From contig DASZCR010000233.1 of NCBI GenBank assembly GCA_035942915.1, positions 1-25,890 on the forward strand: a stretch of DNA of 25,890 nucleotides, in the 5' to 3' direction. The translations under genes and the position numbers were made by a program. Each line of letters opens with the position of its first letter. The stretch's first letter is position 1. The notes beneath the pieces are model-generated. The model searched no databases, was not told the origin of the DNA, and saw only the letters and a program-made list of their open reading frames with translations. Shown here one piece after another: positions 7,446 to 18,107 of the stretch. This DNA is from DASZCR01 sp035942915. GTDB taxonomy: Bacteria > Acidobacteriota > Blastocatellia > Pyrinomonadales > Pyrinomonadaceae.

Positions 7446-9860
7446 ATGTCAACCATTTTGCAGGACGTGCGCTACGGGTTTCGGATGTTGTGGAAGAGTC
7501 CGGGATTCACTTTCGTCGCCGTGCTGGCGCTGGCTTTAGGTATCGGCGCGAACTCGGCCATCTTCTCCGTCGTCAACGCCGTGCTGCTGCGACCGCTGCC
7601 TTATACAGACCCCGACCGGCTCGTCGTCATGTGGGAGCGAGACCCGACGATGGATACGTCGGTCGCCTATCCGAACTTTAAGGACTGGCGCGACCAGAAT
7701 CAGTCATTCGAGTCCATCGCGGCCTTCCGCCGCGACAGCTTCAACCTGACGGGAGCGGGCGAGCCGGAGCGGCTCAGCGGGCGCATGACTTCGGCCGTCT
7801 TCTTCCAGACGCTCGGCGTCACGATAGACAAGGGGCGCACGTTTCGCGCCGAAGAAGACCGCGCCGGGGCAGACCCCGTCGTCATCCTCTCGCATGGCTT
7901 CTGGCAGCGACGCTTCGGTGGCGACGAGTCAATCCTCAGCAAACAGTTGACGCTCAACAACCGCAGCTACACGGTCATCGGCATCACACCTCCCACTTAC
8001 CGCTACGGCGCTGAAGTTGACCTCTTTGTTCCCATCGGTCTCTTCGAGGAGAACTATCAGCAGCGCGGCAGCCATCCGGGCATCTACGTCATCGGCCGCC
8101 TCAAACCCGGCGTCAGCCACGAACAGGCGCGCGCCGACATGAACACCATCTTCGCGCGGCTCGGCCAGCAATATCCGAACGAGGTCGGCGCACGCACTAT
8201 CCGCATGGAGTCGCTCTACGAGAACACCGTGCAGGACGTGCGCCCGGCGCTGCTCATCCTGTTGGGCGCGGTCGCCTTCGTGCTCCTGATTGCCTGCGCC
8301 AACGTCGCCAACCTCCTGCTCGCGCGTTCGGCCGCGCGACAGAAAGAGATTGCCATCCGCACGGCGCTCGGCGCAGGGCGTTGGCGAGTGATACGACAAC
8401 TGCTGACGGAGAGCGTCCTGCTCTCGCTCGCGGGCGGCGCGGCCGGATTGCTGCTCGCGCTCTGGGGCACAGACTTCCTGACCTCAGCCGTGCCCGACAA
8501 CATCCCGCGTCTCGCCGAGGCGGGCGTCGATACGCGCGTCCTCGCCTTCACGACGGTAGTCTCCATCCTGACGGGCATCATCTTCGGGCTTGCGCCCGCG
8601 CTGCAAGCCTCGAAGCCCGACTTGAACGAGACGCTCAAGGAGGGCGACCGGGGTTCGACCGGCGGACGCCATCGCGTGCGTAACGTGCTCGTCGTCGTGC
8701 AGACGGCCATCGCGCTCGTCCTGCTCATCGGCGCGGGGTTGATGGTCAAGAGCTTCAATCGCCTGCAAGGCGTCGAGACCGGCTTCGACTCGTCGAACGT
8801 GTTGACGATGCAGATTTCAGTCCCCGCCGCGAAGGACGAGGGCAAGAAGGTCTATAACCTCTTCGAGCAGCTTCAGCAGCGAATCAAGAGCGTGCCGGGC
8901 GTCGAGTCGGTGGCGCTGACGAACGGGTTGCCGATGGCGGGCGCAACCGAAACCTCCTTCTGGGTCGAAGGACGACCGCGCGCCTCTGAACGCGACTTCA
9001 TGATGTCGGTCATGTACATGACGACGACCGACTACTTCAAGACGATGGGCATCGCCGTCAAGCGCGGCCGTGTCTTCACGGAGCAGGACAGGCAGGGCAC
9101 ACCGCCCGTCGCCGTGATTGACGAGAAGCTGGCGGAGAAGGCTTTTCCGGGCGAAGACCCCATCGGCAAGCGTCTGACGTTTGACCGCGACATGGCGGCC
9201 GAGATTGTCGGCGTCGTCAGCCACGTCAAGCAGTACGGTCTCGATGGCGAAGTGCCCGTCGAGCCGCAGTTCTACCTCTCAATCAATCAAGCTCCCGAAC
9301 AGTTTCTCCCGAACATCGCGCGTCGCATCCTGATTGTCGCGCGCACGCGCTCCGAGCCGCTCGCCGTCGCGGACGCGATACGCCGCGAGGTGCTGGCGAC
9401 GGATAAGAACCAGCCGGTCTTCGGCGTCAGGACGATGGACGACATCATCGCTCAGTCGGTCGCCTCGCGCCGCTTCGCGATGATGCTGCTCGCAGTCTTC
9501 GCCGGAGTCGCACTCGTCCTCGCCGCCGTCGGCATCTACGGCGTGATGGCCTACTCCGTGACACAGCGCACGCACGAAATAGGCATCCGCATGGCCTTAG
9601 GCGCGCAGGCACGCGACATCCTGCGGCTCGTCGTCGGACAGGGCATGATGCTCGCGCTCATCGGCGTCGCGCTCGGTCTCATCGCCGCCTTCGGCCTGAC
9701 GCGCGTGATGACGAGCATGCTCTACGGAGTGAGCGCCACAGACCCGCTGACCTTCGCCAGCATCTCCGTCCTGCTGGCCTTCATCGCCCTCTTGGCCTGC
9801 TACATCCCGGCACGCCGCGCCACACGCGTCGACCCGATGATTGCTCTCAGGTACGAGTGA
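7446..9860 (+). CDS. ADOP-type MacB/FtsX permease, copy 4
   Basis: This 804-residue permease starts MSTILQDVRYGFRMLWKSPG. A GGAGG at 7435-7439 precedes a double ATG (7443 and 7446). The second was chosen because it matches the conserved family start and has better spacing. It has one N-terminal membrane helix, a periplasmic domain with FWQRRFGGD, FtsX block 1 with LLIACANVANLLLAR, periplasmic domain 2, and FtsX block 2 ending in ARRATRVDPMIALRYE. Its final 156 bp and the following gap match copy 2 almost exactly, although the middle of the protein is clearly different. That suggests a converted or recombined 3' end rather than a recent whole-gene duplication. Confidence 0.95.
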   Translation: MSTILQDVRYGFRMLWKSPGFTFVAVLALALGIGANSAIFSVVNAVLLRPLPYTDPDRLVVMWERDPTMDTSVAYPNFKDWRDQNQSFESIAAFRRDSFNLTGAGEPERLSGRMTSAVFFQTLGVTIDKGRTFRAEEDRAGADPVVILSHGFWQRRFGGDESILSKQLTLNNRSYTVIGITPPTYRYGAEVDLFVPIGLFEENYQQRGSHPGIYVIGRLKPGVSHEQARADMNTIFARLGQQYPNEVGARTIRMESLYENTVQDVRPALLILLGAVAFVLLIACANVANLLLARSAARQKEIAIRTALGAGRWRVIRQLLTESVLLSLAGGAAGLLLALWGTDFLTSAVPDNIPRLAEAGVDTRVLAFTTVVSILTGIIFGLAPALQASKPDLNETLKEGDRGSTGGRHRVRNVLVVVQTAIALVLLIGAGLMVKSFNRLQGVETGFDSSNVLTMQISVPAAKDEGKKVYNLFEQLQQRIKSVPGVESVALTNGLPMAGATETSFWVEGRPRASERDFMMSVMYMTTTDYFKTMGIAVKRGRVFTEQDRQGTPPVAVIDEKLAEKAFPGEDPIGKRLTFDRDMAAEIVGVVSHVKQYGLDGEVPVEPQFYLSINQAPEQFLPNIARRILIVARTRSEPLAVADAIRREVLATDKNQPVFGVRTMDDIIAQSVASRRFAMMLLAVFAGVALVLAAVGIYGVMAYSVTQRTHEIGIRMALGAQARDILRLVVGQGMMLALIGVALGLIAAFGLTRVMTSMLYGVSATDPLTFASISVLLAFIALLACYIPARRATRVDPMIALRYE

Positions 9861-9866
9861 GAGGGA

Positions 9867-10030
9867 GTGATAGGTGATAGGTGATAGGTGATGGGAAAGA
9901 AGCGTTGAGTGATAGGTGATGAGTGATGAGTTAGGTGATGAATGATGAGGGATGAGCGATAGGAGAAGACGGTTTTTCTCCTATCACCCATCACCCATCA
10001 CCTATCACTCTGCTCCTATCACCTATCACT
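9867..10030. repeat. Heptamer inverted-repeat element 4
   Basis: This lies between permeases 4 and 5. The arms are GTGATAG and GTGATGA units on the left and CTATCAC and CCATCAC on the right. A perfect 10-bp stem pairs 9958-9967 with 9976-9985. The core GAAGACGGTTTTTCTCC is a diverged copy of the core of element 2. The rest of the gap matches element 2 nearly base for base, including the irregular stretch GATGAGTTAGGTGATGAATG. Confidence 0.88.
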
Positions 10031-10049
10031 CGACTGAATGAGGTGCATG

Positions 10050-12482
10050 ATGGATACGCTGCTGCAAGACGTTCGTTACGGGTTCCGCATGTTGCGTAAG
10101 AGTCCGGCGGTGACGCTGGTGGCAGTCGTCTCGCTCGCTCTGGGCATCGGCGCTAATACCGTCATCTTCTCGGTCGTCAACGCCATTCTCCTGAAGGCGC
10201 TGCCCTATAGCGACCCGGACACAATCGTCCTCGTCTGGGGACACTCGCCCGCGCAGGGCAACGACCGCAATCAGGTCTCGGCCACAGACGTTCACGACTG
10301 GCGACGACAGAATACGGTCTTCGAGGAACTCACGACTTACGGCAACTGGAGCGCAACCTTCATGGGCGGCGGCGAGCCAGAACGCGTCTCCGGCGTACAG
10401 GTCGGCGACGGCTTCTTCAAGGTGATGCGCGGGCAGGCGCTTCACGGCCGCGTCTTCCTGCCCGAAGAACAGGAGGAAGGGAAAGACTCCGTCATCGTCC
10501 TCAGTTATGCCCTGTGGCAGCGACGCTTCGGCGGCGACCCCGGCATCGTCAACCGTCAGATAAATCTGAGCGGCCGCCCCTACACGGTCGTCGGCGTCAT
10601 GCCGCCGGACTTTCGCCCGCTGCCTCTGAGCCTCATCGAACCGCAGGGACAGTTCTACAGACCGGTCGCCGAGCCGCCCGATGATGCCGAGCGCGGCTCG
10701 CGCCATCTGCGCGCCATCGCGCGCCTCAAACCGGGCGTCACGCTCGAACAGGCGCAGTCGGAGATGAGCGTTATCGCCTCGCGCATCGAGCAGCAGCACC
10801 CGGCCGACAACACCGGCTACGGCGTGCGCCTGACGACGCTCAGCGAGGACACGGTCGGATATTTGCGCGCGGCGTTGCTGACGCTCTTCGGCGCTGTCCT
10901 GCTCGTCCTGCTGATTGCCTGCGCCAACGTCGGCAACCTCCTGCTGGCGCGTTCGGCCGCGCGACAGAAAGAGATTGCCATCCGCGCCGCGCTCGGCGCA
11001 GGACGCCTCAGGCTGATACGACAGTTTCTGACAGAAAGCGTCCTGCTCGCGCTCGCGGGCGGCGCGACGGGGCTGCTGCTAGCCTTGTGGGGAACGAGTT
11101 TCGTCGAGACGCTTGGCTCGCGCGTGACGCCGCTACTCGGCGGCGTCGAGATAGACGCGCGCGTTCTGCTCTTCACGGCCGCCGTCTCCATCCTGACAGG
11201 TATCGTCTTCGGACTCGCGCCCGCGCTTCAGGTCTCGAAGCCCGAACTGAATGAGTCGCTCAAAGAGGGCGGACGCTCGGCCGGTGCAGGCTCGACGAGT
11301 AGCCGCCTGCGCGCCGCGCTCGTCGTCTCGGAAGTGGCGATGGCGCTCGTGCTGCTCGTCTGCGCCGGTCTCTTGATTAAGACGATGATGCGCCTCTACG
11401 ACGTGAGTCCCGGCTTCGAGACCGAAAACGTCCTGACGATGAACGTCGTGCTGTCAAACGCGAAGCGACCGCAGCCCGACGAGTGGGCAGCCTTCTACGA
11501 CCGTGCAGTCGAACGCATCGAGACGCTGCCCGGCGTCGAGGCGGCCGGGCTGACGAGCGTGCTGCCTTTGAGCAGCAACTTCGACGGGCGCGGCCTCGCC
11601 GTCGAAGACCACCCGCGAGCGCGCGGCGAAGAGTTCAACGTTGACCTCTACATCGCCACGCCCGGCTACCTGCGCGCGATGTCCGTGTCCCTGCTCGACG
11701 GACGCGCGCTCGAAGGCCGCGACAACAAGGACGCGCCGCCCGTCGCCCTCATCAACGAGACGATGGCGCGCGAACTGTGGCCGAACCAGAGTCCGCTCGG
11801 CCGACGCATCAAGTTCCCCGGTTCGGAGAAGAACCCGCAGCCCTGGCGCACCATCGTCGGCGTCGTCGCAGACGTGCGCCAGTACGGCCTCGACAAGAAA
11901 GCGCCGATGCAGATTTACCTGCCCGAAGCGCAGTACCCGACCAACTACATGACGCTCGTCGTGCGCGCCTCGTCCGACCCGACGAAACTGGTCGGCGCGA
12001 TACGCAAAGAGATTGCCGCGCTCGACCCGGAGCAGCCCATCTCGGACGTGGCGACGATGGAGCAACTGCTGGCGGATTCGGTGGCTCTGAGAAGCTTCTC
12101 GATGCTGCTGCTCATCACCTTCGCCGGAGTCGCGCTCGTGCTCGCCGCCGTCGGCATCTACGGCGTGATTGCCTACACGGTCACGCAGCGCACGCGCGAG
12201 ATAGGTATCCGCATGGCACTCGGCGCGAGCCGACGCGACATCCTGCGACTCGTCATCGGGCGCGGCATGACGCCCGCGCTCTGCGGCGTCGCGCTCGGCC
12301 TCGCGGCATCGTTCGCCGCGACGCGCCTGATGGCCGGGCTGCTCTACGGCGTCAGCGCGACAGACCCGGCGACCTTTGCCGCCATCTCGCTGATACTGGC
12401 CGGCGTGGCGCTCTTCGCCTGCTATCTCCCCGCACGCCGCGCCACCAAAGTCGACCCGATGGTGGCGCTCAGATACGAGTAA
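10050..12482 (+). CDS. ADOP-type MacB/FtsX permease, copy 5
   Basis: This 810-residue permease starts MDTLLQDVRYGFRMLRKSPA. ATGs at 10038, 10047 and 10050 are all in frame. The first overlaps the Shine-Dalgarno GAGGTG (10040-10045), so 10050, 4 nt downstream of it, is chosen. Visible elements are LWQRRFGGD in the first periplasmic domain, LLIACANVGNLLLAR in FtsX block 1 (a G replaces the usual A), a VCAGLL membrane helix before periplasmic domain 2, and a C-terminus RRATKVDPMVALRYE. Like copy 3, its 3' end differs from the homogenised ends of copies 1, 2, 4 and 6. Substrate unknown; probably transcribed with its neighbours, since all six genes point the same way. Confidence 0.94.
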   Translation: MDTLLQDVRYGFRMLRKSPAVTLVAVVSLALGIGANTVIFSVVNAILLKALPYSDPDTIVLVWGHSPAQGNDRNQVSATDVHDWRRQNTVFEELTTYGNWSATFMGGGEPERVSGVQVGDGFFKVMRGQALHGRVFLPEEQEEGKDSVIVLSYALWQRRFGGDPGIVNRQINLSGRPYTVVGVMPPDFRPLPLSLIEPQGQFYRPVAEPPDDAERGSRHLRAIARLKPGVTLEQAQSEMSVIASRIEQQHPADNTGYGVRLTTLSEDTVGYLRAALLTLFGAVLLVLLIACANVGNLLLARSAARQKEIAIRAALGAGRLRLIRQFLTESVLLALAGGATGLLLALWGTSFVETLGSRVTPLLGGVEIDARVLLFTAAVSILTGIVFGLAPALQVSKPELNESLKEGGRSAGAGSTSSRLRAALVVSEVAMALVLLVCAGLLIKTMMRLYDVSPGFETENVLTMNVVLSNAKRPQPDEWAAFYDRAVERIETLPGVEAAGLTSVLPLSSNFDGRGLAVEDHPRARGEEFNVDLYIATPGYLRAMSVSLLDGRALEGRDNKDAPPVALINETMARELWPNQSPLGRRIKFPGSEKNPQPWRTIVGVVADVRQYGLDKKAPMQIYLPEAQYPTNYMTLVVRASSDPTKLVGAIRKEIAALDPEQPISDVATMEQLLADSVALRSFSMLLLITFAGVALVLAAVGIYGVIAYTVTQRTREIGIRMALGASRRDILRLVIGRGMTPALCGVALGLAASFAATRLMAGLLYGVSATDPATFAAISLILAGVALFACYLPARRATKVDPMVALRYE

Positions 12483-12485
12483 GAA

Positions 12486-12596
12486 GTGATAGGTGATAAG
12501 AAGGGAGTGATGGGTGATAGGTGATAGGTGATAAGAGAAATCCTGTTTTTTATCCTATCACCCATCACCCATCACCTATCACAGCCTTCCTATCAC
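12486..12596. repeat. Heptamer inverted-repeat element 5
   Basis: This lies between permeases 5 and 6. GTGATAG and GTGATGG repeats on the left face CCATCAC and CTATCAC repeats on the right, forming an imperfect stem that needs some G-T pairs. The core AGAAATCCTGTTTTTT is in the same orientation as element 1 and opposite to elements 2, 3, 4 and 6. Confidence 0.83.
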
Positions 12597-12616
12597 TTGC
12601 TGTCAGGAGGTGAGTG

Positions 12617-15043
12617 ATGTCAACCATACTTCAGGACGTGCGTTACGGCGCTCGGATGCTGCTCAAGAGTCCGGGGTTCACGTTGATTGCGGTGCTGGCG
12701 CTGGCGCTGGGGATTGGCGCGAACACAGCCATCTTCTCGGTCGTCAATTCGGTGCTGTTGCGGTCTCTGCCTTACACAGACCCAGACCGTCTGGTCGTCA
12801 TCTGGGAGACTAATCCGAATCTGAGCGAGGCGCTGCGGCTGCGCAATGAAGCGTCGCCCGCCAACTTCCTCGACTGGAAGGCGCAGAACACCGTCTTTGA
12901 AGACCTCGGCGCGTACAACTGGAACACGTTCAACCTGACGGGCGGCGACCAGCCGGAGCAACTTGTCGGCAACCCCGTGACGGCCGGTATCTTCTCGACG
13001 CTCGGCGTCAAGCCGCTTCATGGCCGCGTCATCACGCCGGAGGACGACAGGGAAGGAGCGTCGCCGGTCGTCGTCCTCAGCCACAGACTGTGGCAGCGTC
13101 GCTTCGGCGCGCGACCGGAGATTGTCGGCCAGCAGATTGCGCTCAACAATCAGAGCTACACGGTCGTCGGCGTGATGCCGCCGGAGTTTGAGTTCCCGGT
13201 CGCCATGTCTGAACTGTGGGTGCCGATGGCCTTTACGAAGGCGGCGGCCGAGCGGCGGCAGGCACACTACCTCTACACGCGCGCGCGTCTGAAGCCGGGC
13301 GTCACGCTCGCGCAGGCGCAGGCAGAGATGGACACCATCGCCGCGCGCCTGCGTCAACAGTACCCGGACACGAACACAGACCGAGGGATTCGCCTCGTCT
13401 CGCTCCACGCAGAGACGGTCGCGCAACTGCGCCCGGCCTTGCTCGTGCTGATGGGAGCCGTGCTCCTCGTGCTCTTGATTGCCTGCGCCAACGTCGCCAA
13501 CCTGATGCTGGCGCGTGCGACGGCGCGACACAAAGAGATTGCCATCCGCGTGGCGATGGGCGCGAGTCGTTGGCGAGTGGTGCGGCAACTGCTGACGGAA
13601 AGCGTGCTGCTCTCGCTGACGGGCGGGGCGTTGGGGCTGCTGCTCGCGTTGTGGGGCGTCGATTTGTTGAAGGGCGGCGTCCCGGAAAACATGACCTATA
13701 TTCATGGTTGGAATCAGATTGGTCTGGACAGGCGCGTGCTCGCCTTCACGCTCGGCGTCTCGCTGCTGACGGGCATCATCTTCGGACTCGTCCCGGCGCT
13801 TCAGGCCTCGAAGACAAACTTGAACGAGGGGCTTAAAGAGGGCGACCGAGGCTCGACCGGCACGCGTAACCGTGTGCGCGGTCTGCTCGTCGCCTTCGAG
13901 ATGGCTATCTCGCTGGTGCTGCTCGTCGGCGCGGGACTGATGATGAGAAGCGTCGTCAAACTGCTCGATGTCCGTCCCGGCTTCGACCCGCACAACGTCC
14001 TCAGTGTCTCTCTGTCGCTGCCGCGCGCCCGCTACGACAACGCGCAGAAGGTCTCGGACTTCATCGCGCAACTACAGGAGCGCGTCGCGGCGCAGCCGGG
14101 CGTGCGCTCGGTCGGCGCAGTTGACCTGCTGCCGATGGCCGGGAGCGGGCAGACGACGACCTTCCTCGTCGAAGGCAAACCCGCCCCGCCGCGCGGCTCT
14201 GAGCCGGAGGCGAACTACCGCGCCGCCACGCCGACCTACTTCAGCACGCTCGGCATCCCCTTGCAGAAAGGGCGCGCCTTCACCGCGCACGACAAGACGG
14301 ACGCGCCGCCCGTCGCCGTCATCAACGAGACGATGGCGCGCGAGTTCTTCCCCGGCGAAGACCCCATCGGTCGCCGCCTGCTCGACCCTGACGGGCAGAA
14401 TCCGCCGACGGAGATAGTCGGCGTCGTCGGCGATGTCAAACACTGGGGGCTTGACGATAAGCCGGAAGCGTTCCTCTATCTGCCGCACGCGCAGGTCGGC
14501 GGACGCTTCATGACGCTCGTCGTGCGCACCGACGGCGACCCGGCCGCGATGGCTTCGGCCATACGGCGCGAAGTGCTCGCGCTCGACAAAGACCAGCCCG
14601 TCTTCGACGTGAAGACGATGGAGCAACGCATCGCTTTGACGAGCGCGCCGCGTCGCCTGCCGATGTACCTGCTCGGCGTGATGGCCTCAGTGGCGCTCGT
14701 GCTCGCCGCCGTCGGCATCTACGGCGTCGTCGCCTACTCCGTGACGCAGCGGACGCACGAGATAGGTATCCGCATGGCCTTAGGCGCACAACGCCGCGAC
14801 ATCCTGAGTCTGGTCGTCCGGCAGGGGATGTTGATGGCGACCGTCGGCCTCGGCGTCGGCTTGGTGGCCTCTTTCTTCCTGACGAAAGTGATGTCGGGGA
14901 TGCTCTACGACGTCAGCGCGACCGACCCGGCGACCTTCTCCGGCGTCGCCCTGCTGCTCGCGACGGTCGCCCTGCTGGCCTGCCTCATCCCTGCGCGTCG
15001 CGCCACACGCGTCGACCCGATGATTGCTCTCAGGTACGAGTAA
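12617..15043 (+). CDS. ADOP-type MacB/FtsX permease, copy 6
   Basis: This 808-residue permease starts MSTILQDVRYGARMLLKSPG. GGAGGTG at 12606-12612 is 4 nt before ATG 12617; a GTG at 12614 is in frame but too close to it. It follows the family plan: TM1, a periplasmic domain with LWQRRFGA, FtsX block 1 with LLIACANVANLMLAR, periplasmic domain 2, and FtsX block 2 ending RRATRVDPMIALRYE. It is the last permease before the two-component pair. Across its stop codon, 81 bp (14999-15079) are identical to 2005-2085 after copy 1, although the two proteins differ elsewhere. Confidence 0.95.
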   Translation: MSTILQDVRYGARMLLKSPGFTLIAVLALALGIGANTAIFSVVNSVLLRSLPYTDPDRLVVIWETNPNLSEALRLRNEASPANFLDWKAQNTVFEDLGAYNWNTFNLTGGDQPEQLVGNPVTAGIFSTLGVKPLHGRVITPEDDREGASPVVVLSHRLWQRRFGARPEIVGQQIALNNQSYTVVGVMPPEFEFPVAMSELWVPMAFTKAAAERRQAHYLYTRARLKPGVTLAQAQAEMDTIAARLRQQYPDTNTDRGIRLVSLHAETVAQLRPALLVLMGAVLLVLLIACANVANLMLARATARHKEIAIRVAMGASRWRVVRQLLTESVLLSLTGGALGLLLALWGVDLLKGGVPENMTYIHGWNQIGLDRRVLAFTLGVSLLTGIIFGLVPALQASKTNLNEGLKEGDRGSTGTRNRVRGLLVAFEMAISLVLLVGAGLMMRSVVKLLDVRPGFDPHNVLSVSLSLPRARYDNAQKVSDFIAQLQERVAAQPGVRSVGAVDLLPMAGSGQTTTFLVEGKPAPPRGSEPEANYRAATPTYFSTLGIPLQKGRAFTAHDKTDAPPVAVINETMAREFFPGEDPIGRRLLDPDGQNPPTEIVGVVGDVKHWGLDDKPEAFLYLPHAQVGGRFMTLVVRTDGDPAAMASAIRREVLALDKDQPVFDVKTMEQRIALTSAPRRLPMYLLGVMASVALVLAAVGIYGVVAYSVTQRTHEIGIRMALGAQRRDILSLVVRQGMLMATVGLGVGLVASFFLTKVMSGMLYDVSATDPATFSGVALLLATVALLACLIPARRATRVDPMIALRYE

Positions 15044-15047
15044 GAAG

Positions 15048-15158
15048 GTGATAAGTGATAGGTGATAGGTGATAGGAAATTAGTGATAGGTGATGGGTGA
15101 TAGGTGATAAGACAAAGACAGGATTTCTCCTATCACCTATCACTTATCACCTATCACC
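15048..15158. repeat. Heptamer inverted-repeat element 6
   Basis: This lies downstream of the last permease. The left arm has GTGATAG, GTGATAA and GTGATGG units and the right arm CTATCAC with one CTTATCAC. The core (15107-15129, GATAAGACAAAGACAGGATT followed by TCT) is the exact reverse complement of the core of element 1, so the two elements are the same sequence in opposite orientations. It is followed by a promoter-like region for the regulator gene. Confidence 0.87.
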
Positions 15159-15237
15159 AATTAAGGAATGTGGCGTGGACGCTAAACTCTCACCCGTGTC
15201 GCTCTCTTTTACTACCCCGCGCGAGACGCAAATCCAT

Positions 15238-15243
15238 TATAAT
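15238..15243 (+). promoter_or_regulatory. Candidate -10 element for the two-component operon
   Basis: A perfect TATAAT lies 33 nt before the chosen ATG of the regulator, in a stretch more AT-rich than the genes around it. No good -35 hexamer is present at 16-18 bp, so this is only a candidate. It implies that the two-component genes can be transcribed separately from the permease array. No sigma-54 consensus (GG-N10-GC) was recognised in this gap. Confidence 0.4.
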
Positions 15244-15276
15244 TTCGGACTGTCGGCCGCCGAGGCCGTTTTCGGC

Positions 15277-16649
<1,373 letters not shown>

Positions 16650-16653
<4 letters not shown>

Positions 16654-17984
16654 CGCCGGAACGACGGAAAGAGCAGCGTGCGGATTTCGAGCAGCGCGTC
16701 CTCCTCCTCGCGCTCGCAGCGGGTCTGCCGGGCTCTTCCGTCGCCCTCACGCTCCTCTGGCTCGGCGACTACACGGCCAAAGTCCAGTGGACTCTGACGG
16801 CGCTCATCGCCGTCGTCTGGTTCGGCTTCTCCTTCGCCCTGCGCGAAAGGGTCGTGCGCCACCTGCAAACGCTCTCCAACCTGCTCGCGGCTCTCAGAGA
16901 AGGCGACTACTCGATTCGCGCGCGCGGCGCGCACCGCGAAGACGCGCTCGGCGACGTGCTGATGGAAGTCAACGCGCTCGGCGAGACGCTCCGCCAGCAA
17001 CGACTCGGCGCGCTCGAAGCGACGGCGCTACTGCGCACCGTGATGGCCGAAATCGATGTCGCCGTCTTCGCCTTCGACAGCGACGAGCGACTCAAGCTCA
17101 TCAACCGCGCGGGCGAACGTCTGCTGGCGCAACCGGCCGAACGCATTCTCGGCCTGAGCGCGTCGGAGTTGCGTCTGGCCGAATGTCTGCGCGGCGAAGA
17201 GCGGCGCACGATGCAGATGAGTTTTCCGGGCGGCGCGGGGCGTTGGGGCGTGCGCCGCAGCGCGTTCCGCGAACAGGGGATGCCGCATCAACTGCTCGTC
17301 ATGGCCGACTTGAGCCGCCCCTTGCGCGAGGAGGAGTTGCAGGCGTGGCAACGTCTCGTCCGCGTGCTCGGCCACGAACTCAACAACTCGCTCGCTCCCA
17401 TCAAGTCCATCGCCGGAAGCCTCGAAACGCTACTGCTCAGAGAGCCGCGCCCCGACGACTGGCGCGAAGACATGCAGCGCGGCCTGACCGTCATCGGCGC
17501 ACGCTCGGCCGCCCTCTCGCGCTTCACGCAAGCCTACGCGCGCCTCGCCAAATTGCCGCAACCCGTCTTTCAACCCGTCGATGTGGCCGCCTGGATACGC
17601 CGCGTCGTTGACCTCGAACGCCGTCTCAAGGTGCGCGTCGAGGAAGGCCCAGACTTGCAGATACAGGCCGACGGCGACCAGCTAGACCAACTGCTCATCA
17701 ACGTACTGAGAAACGCCGTCGATGCCGCGCTTGAGACGGGCGGCGGCGTCACCGTCGGGTGGGCGAAGAACGGCACGCATCTCAACGTCTGGGTCGAAGA
17801 CGAAGGGCCGGGCTTGTCGAACACCGGCAACCTCTTCGTCCCCTTCTTCACCACCAAGCCCGAAGGCTCAGGCATCGGCCTCGTCCTCAGCCGACAGATT
17901 GCCGAAGCACACGGCGGCACGCTCACACTCCAAAACCGCCGCGACGCACGCGGCTGCGAAGTGCGCCTCCGCCTCCCGCTCTGA
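16650..17984 (+). CDS. Membrane histidine kinase, partner of the NtrC-like regulator
   Basis: A 444-residue sensor kinase. Two membrane helices (about 17-38 and 46-64) are joined by only some seven residues, so there is no extracytoplasmic sensor domain. A linker that may be HAMP-like follows (about 65-115), then a PAS-like domain (about 125-235, with AVFAFDSDERLKLINRAGE). The H-box LGHELNNSLAPIKS carries the phosphorylated histidine H242. The ATPase domain has the N-box around N355 (VLRNAVDAAL) and G-boxes EDEGPGL and GSGIGLVLSRQIAEAHGG. The ATG overlaps the regulator stop by the ATGA arrangement, so the pair is an operon with the regulator first. Signal sensed is unknown; with no external domain it may sense within the membrane or cytoplasm, for instance cell-envelope stress (inference). 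Confidence 0.93.
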
Positions 17985-18021
17985 ACAGATGACGACGAAC
18001 CCTGCAACAAGCACCCGCGAC

Positions 18022-18085
18022 CTTTGCACCTCTCGCGCCCGGCGCGAAAATCCAATCTCACAGGCGAGACCTGAGAGGCGCAAAG
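18022..18085. repeat. Long inverted repeat between kinase and oxidoreductase genes
   Basis: Outer arms CTTTGCACCTCTC (18022-18034) and GAGAGGCGCAAAG (18073-18085) pair over 13 bp with one mismatch. An inner palindrome TCGCGCCCGGCGCGA (18033-18047) lies just inside the left arm. The structure fills most of the 123-bp gap. It lacks a T-run, so it may be a leader structure for the next gene rather than a strong intrinsic terminator. Confidence 0.5.
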
Positions 18086-18107
18086 AGAGCCGGACGGTCT
18101 GGAACAT

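Noticed and set aside
2050..15160. CRISPR-like arrays in the permease gaps
   Set aside because: The units are contiguous 7-bp repeats with an inverted partner. There are no unique spacers of 30 bp or so between direct repeats, and no cas genes.
15097..15276. N-terminal extension of the sigma-54 regulator from ATG 15097
   Set aside because: The first residues come from the heptamer repeat (YHLSPI pattern) and the rest matches no domain. The receiver domain begins right after ATG 15277, and a TATAAT lies between the two starts.
15160..15276. Sigma-54 promoter (GG-N10-GC) controlling the array or the two-component genes
   Set aside because: No convincing match was found in this gap or in the permease gaps; the promoter of the array probably lies upstream of the window.
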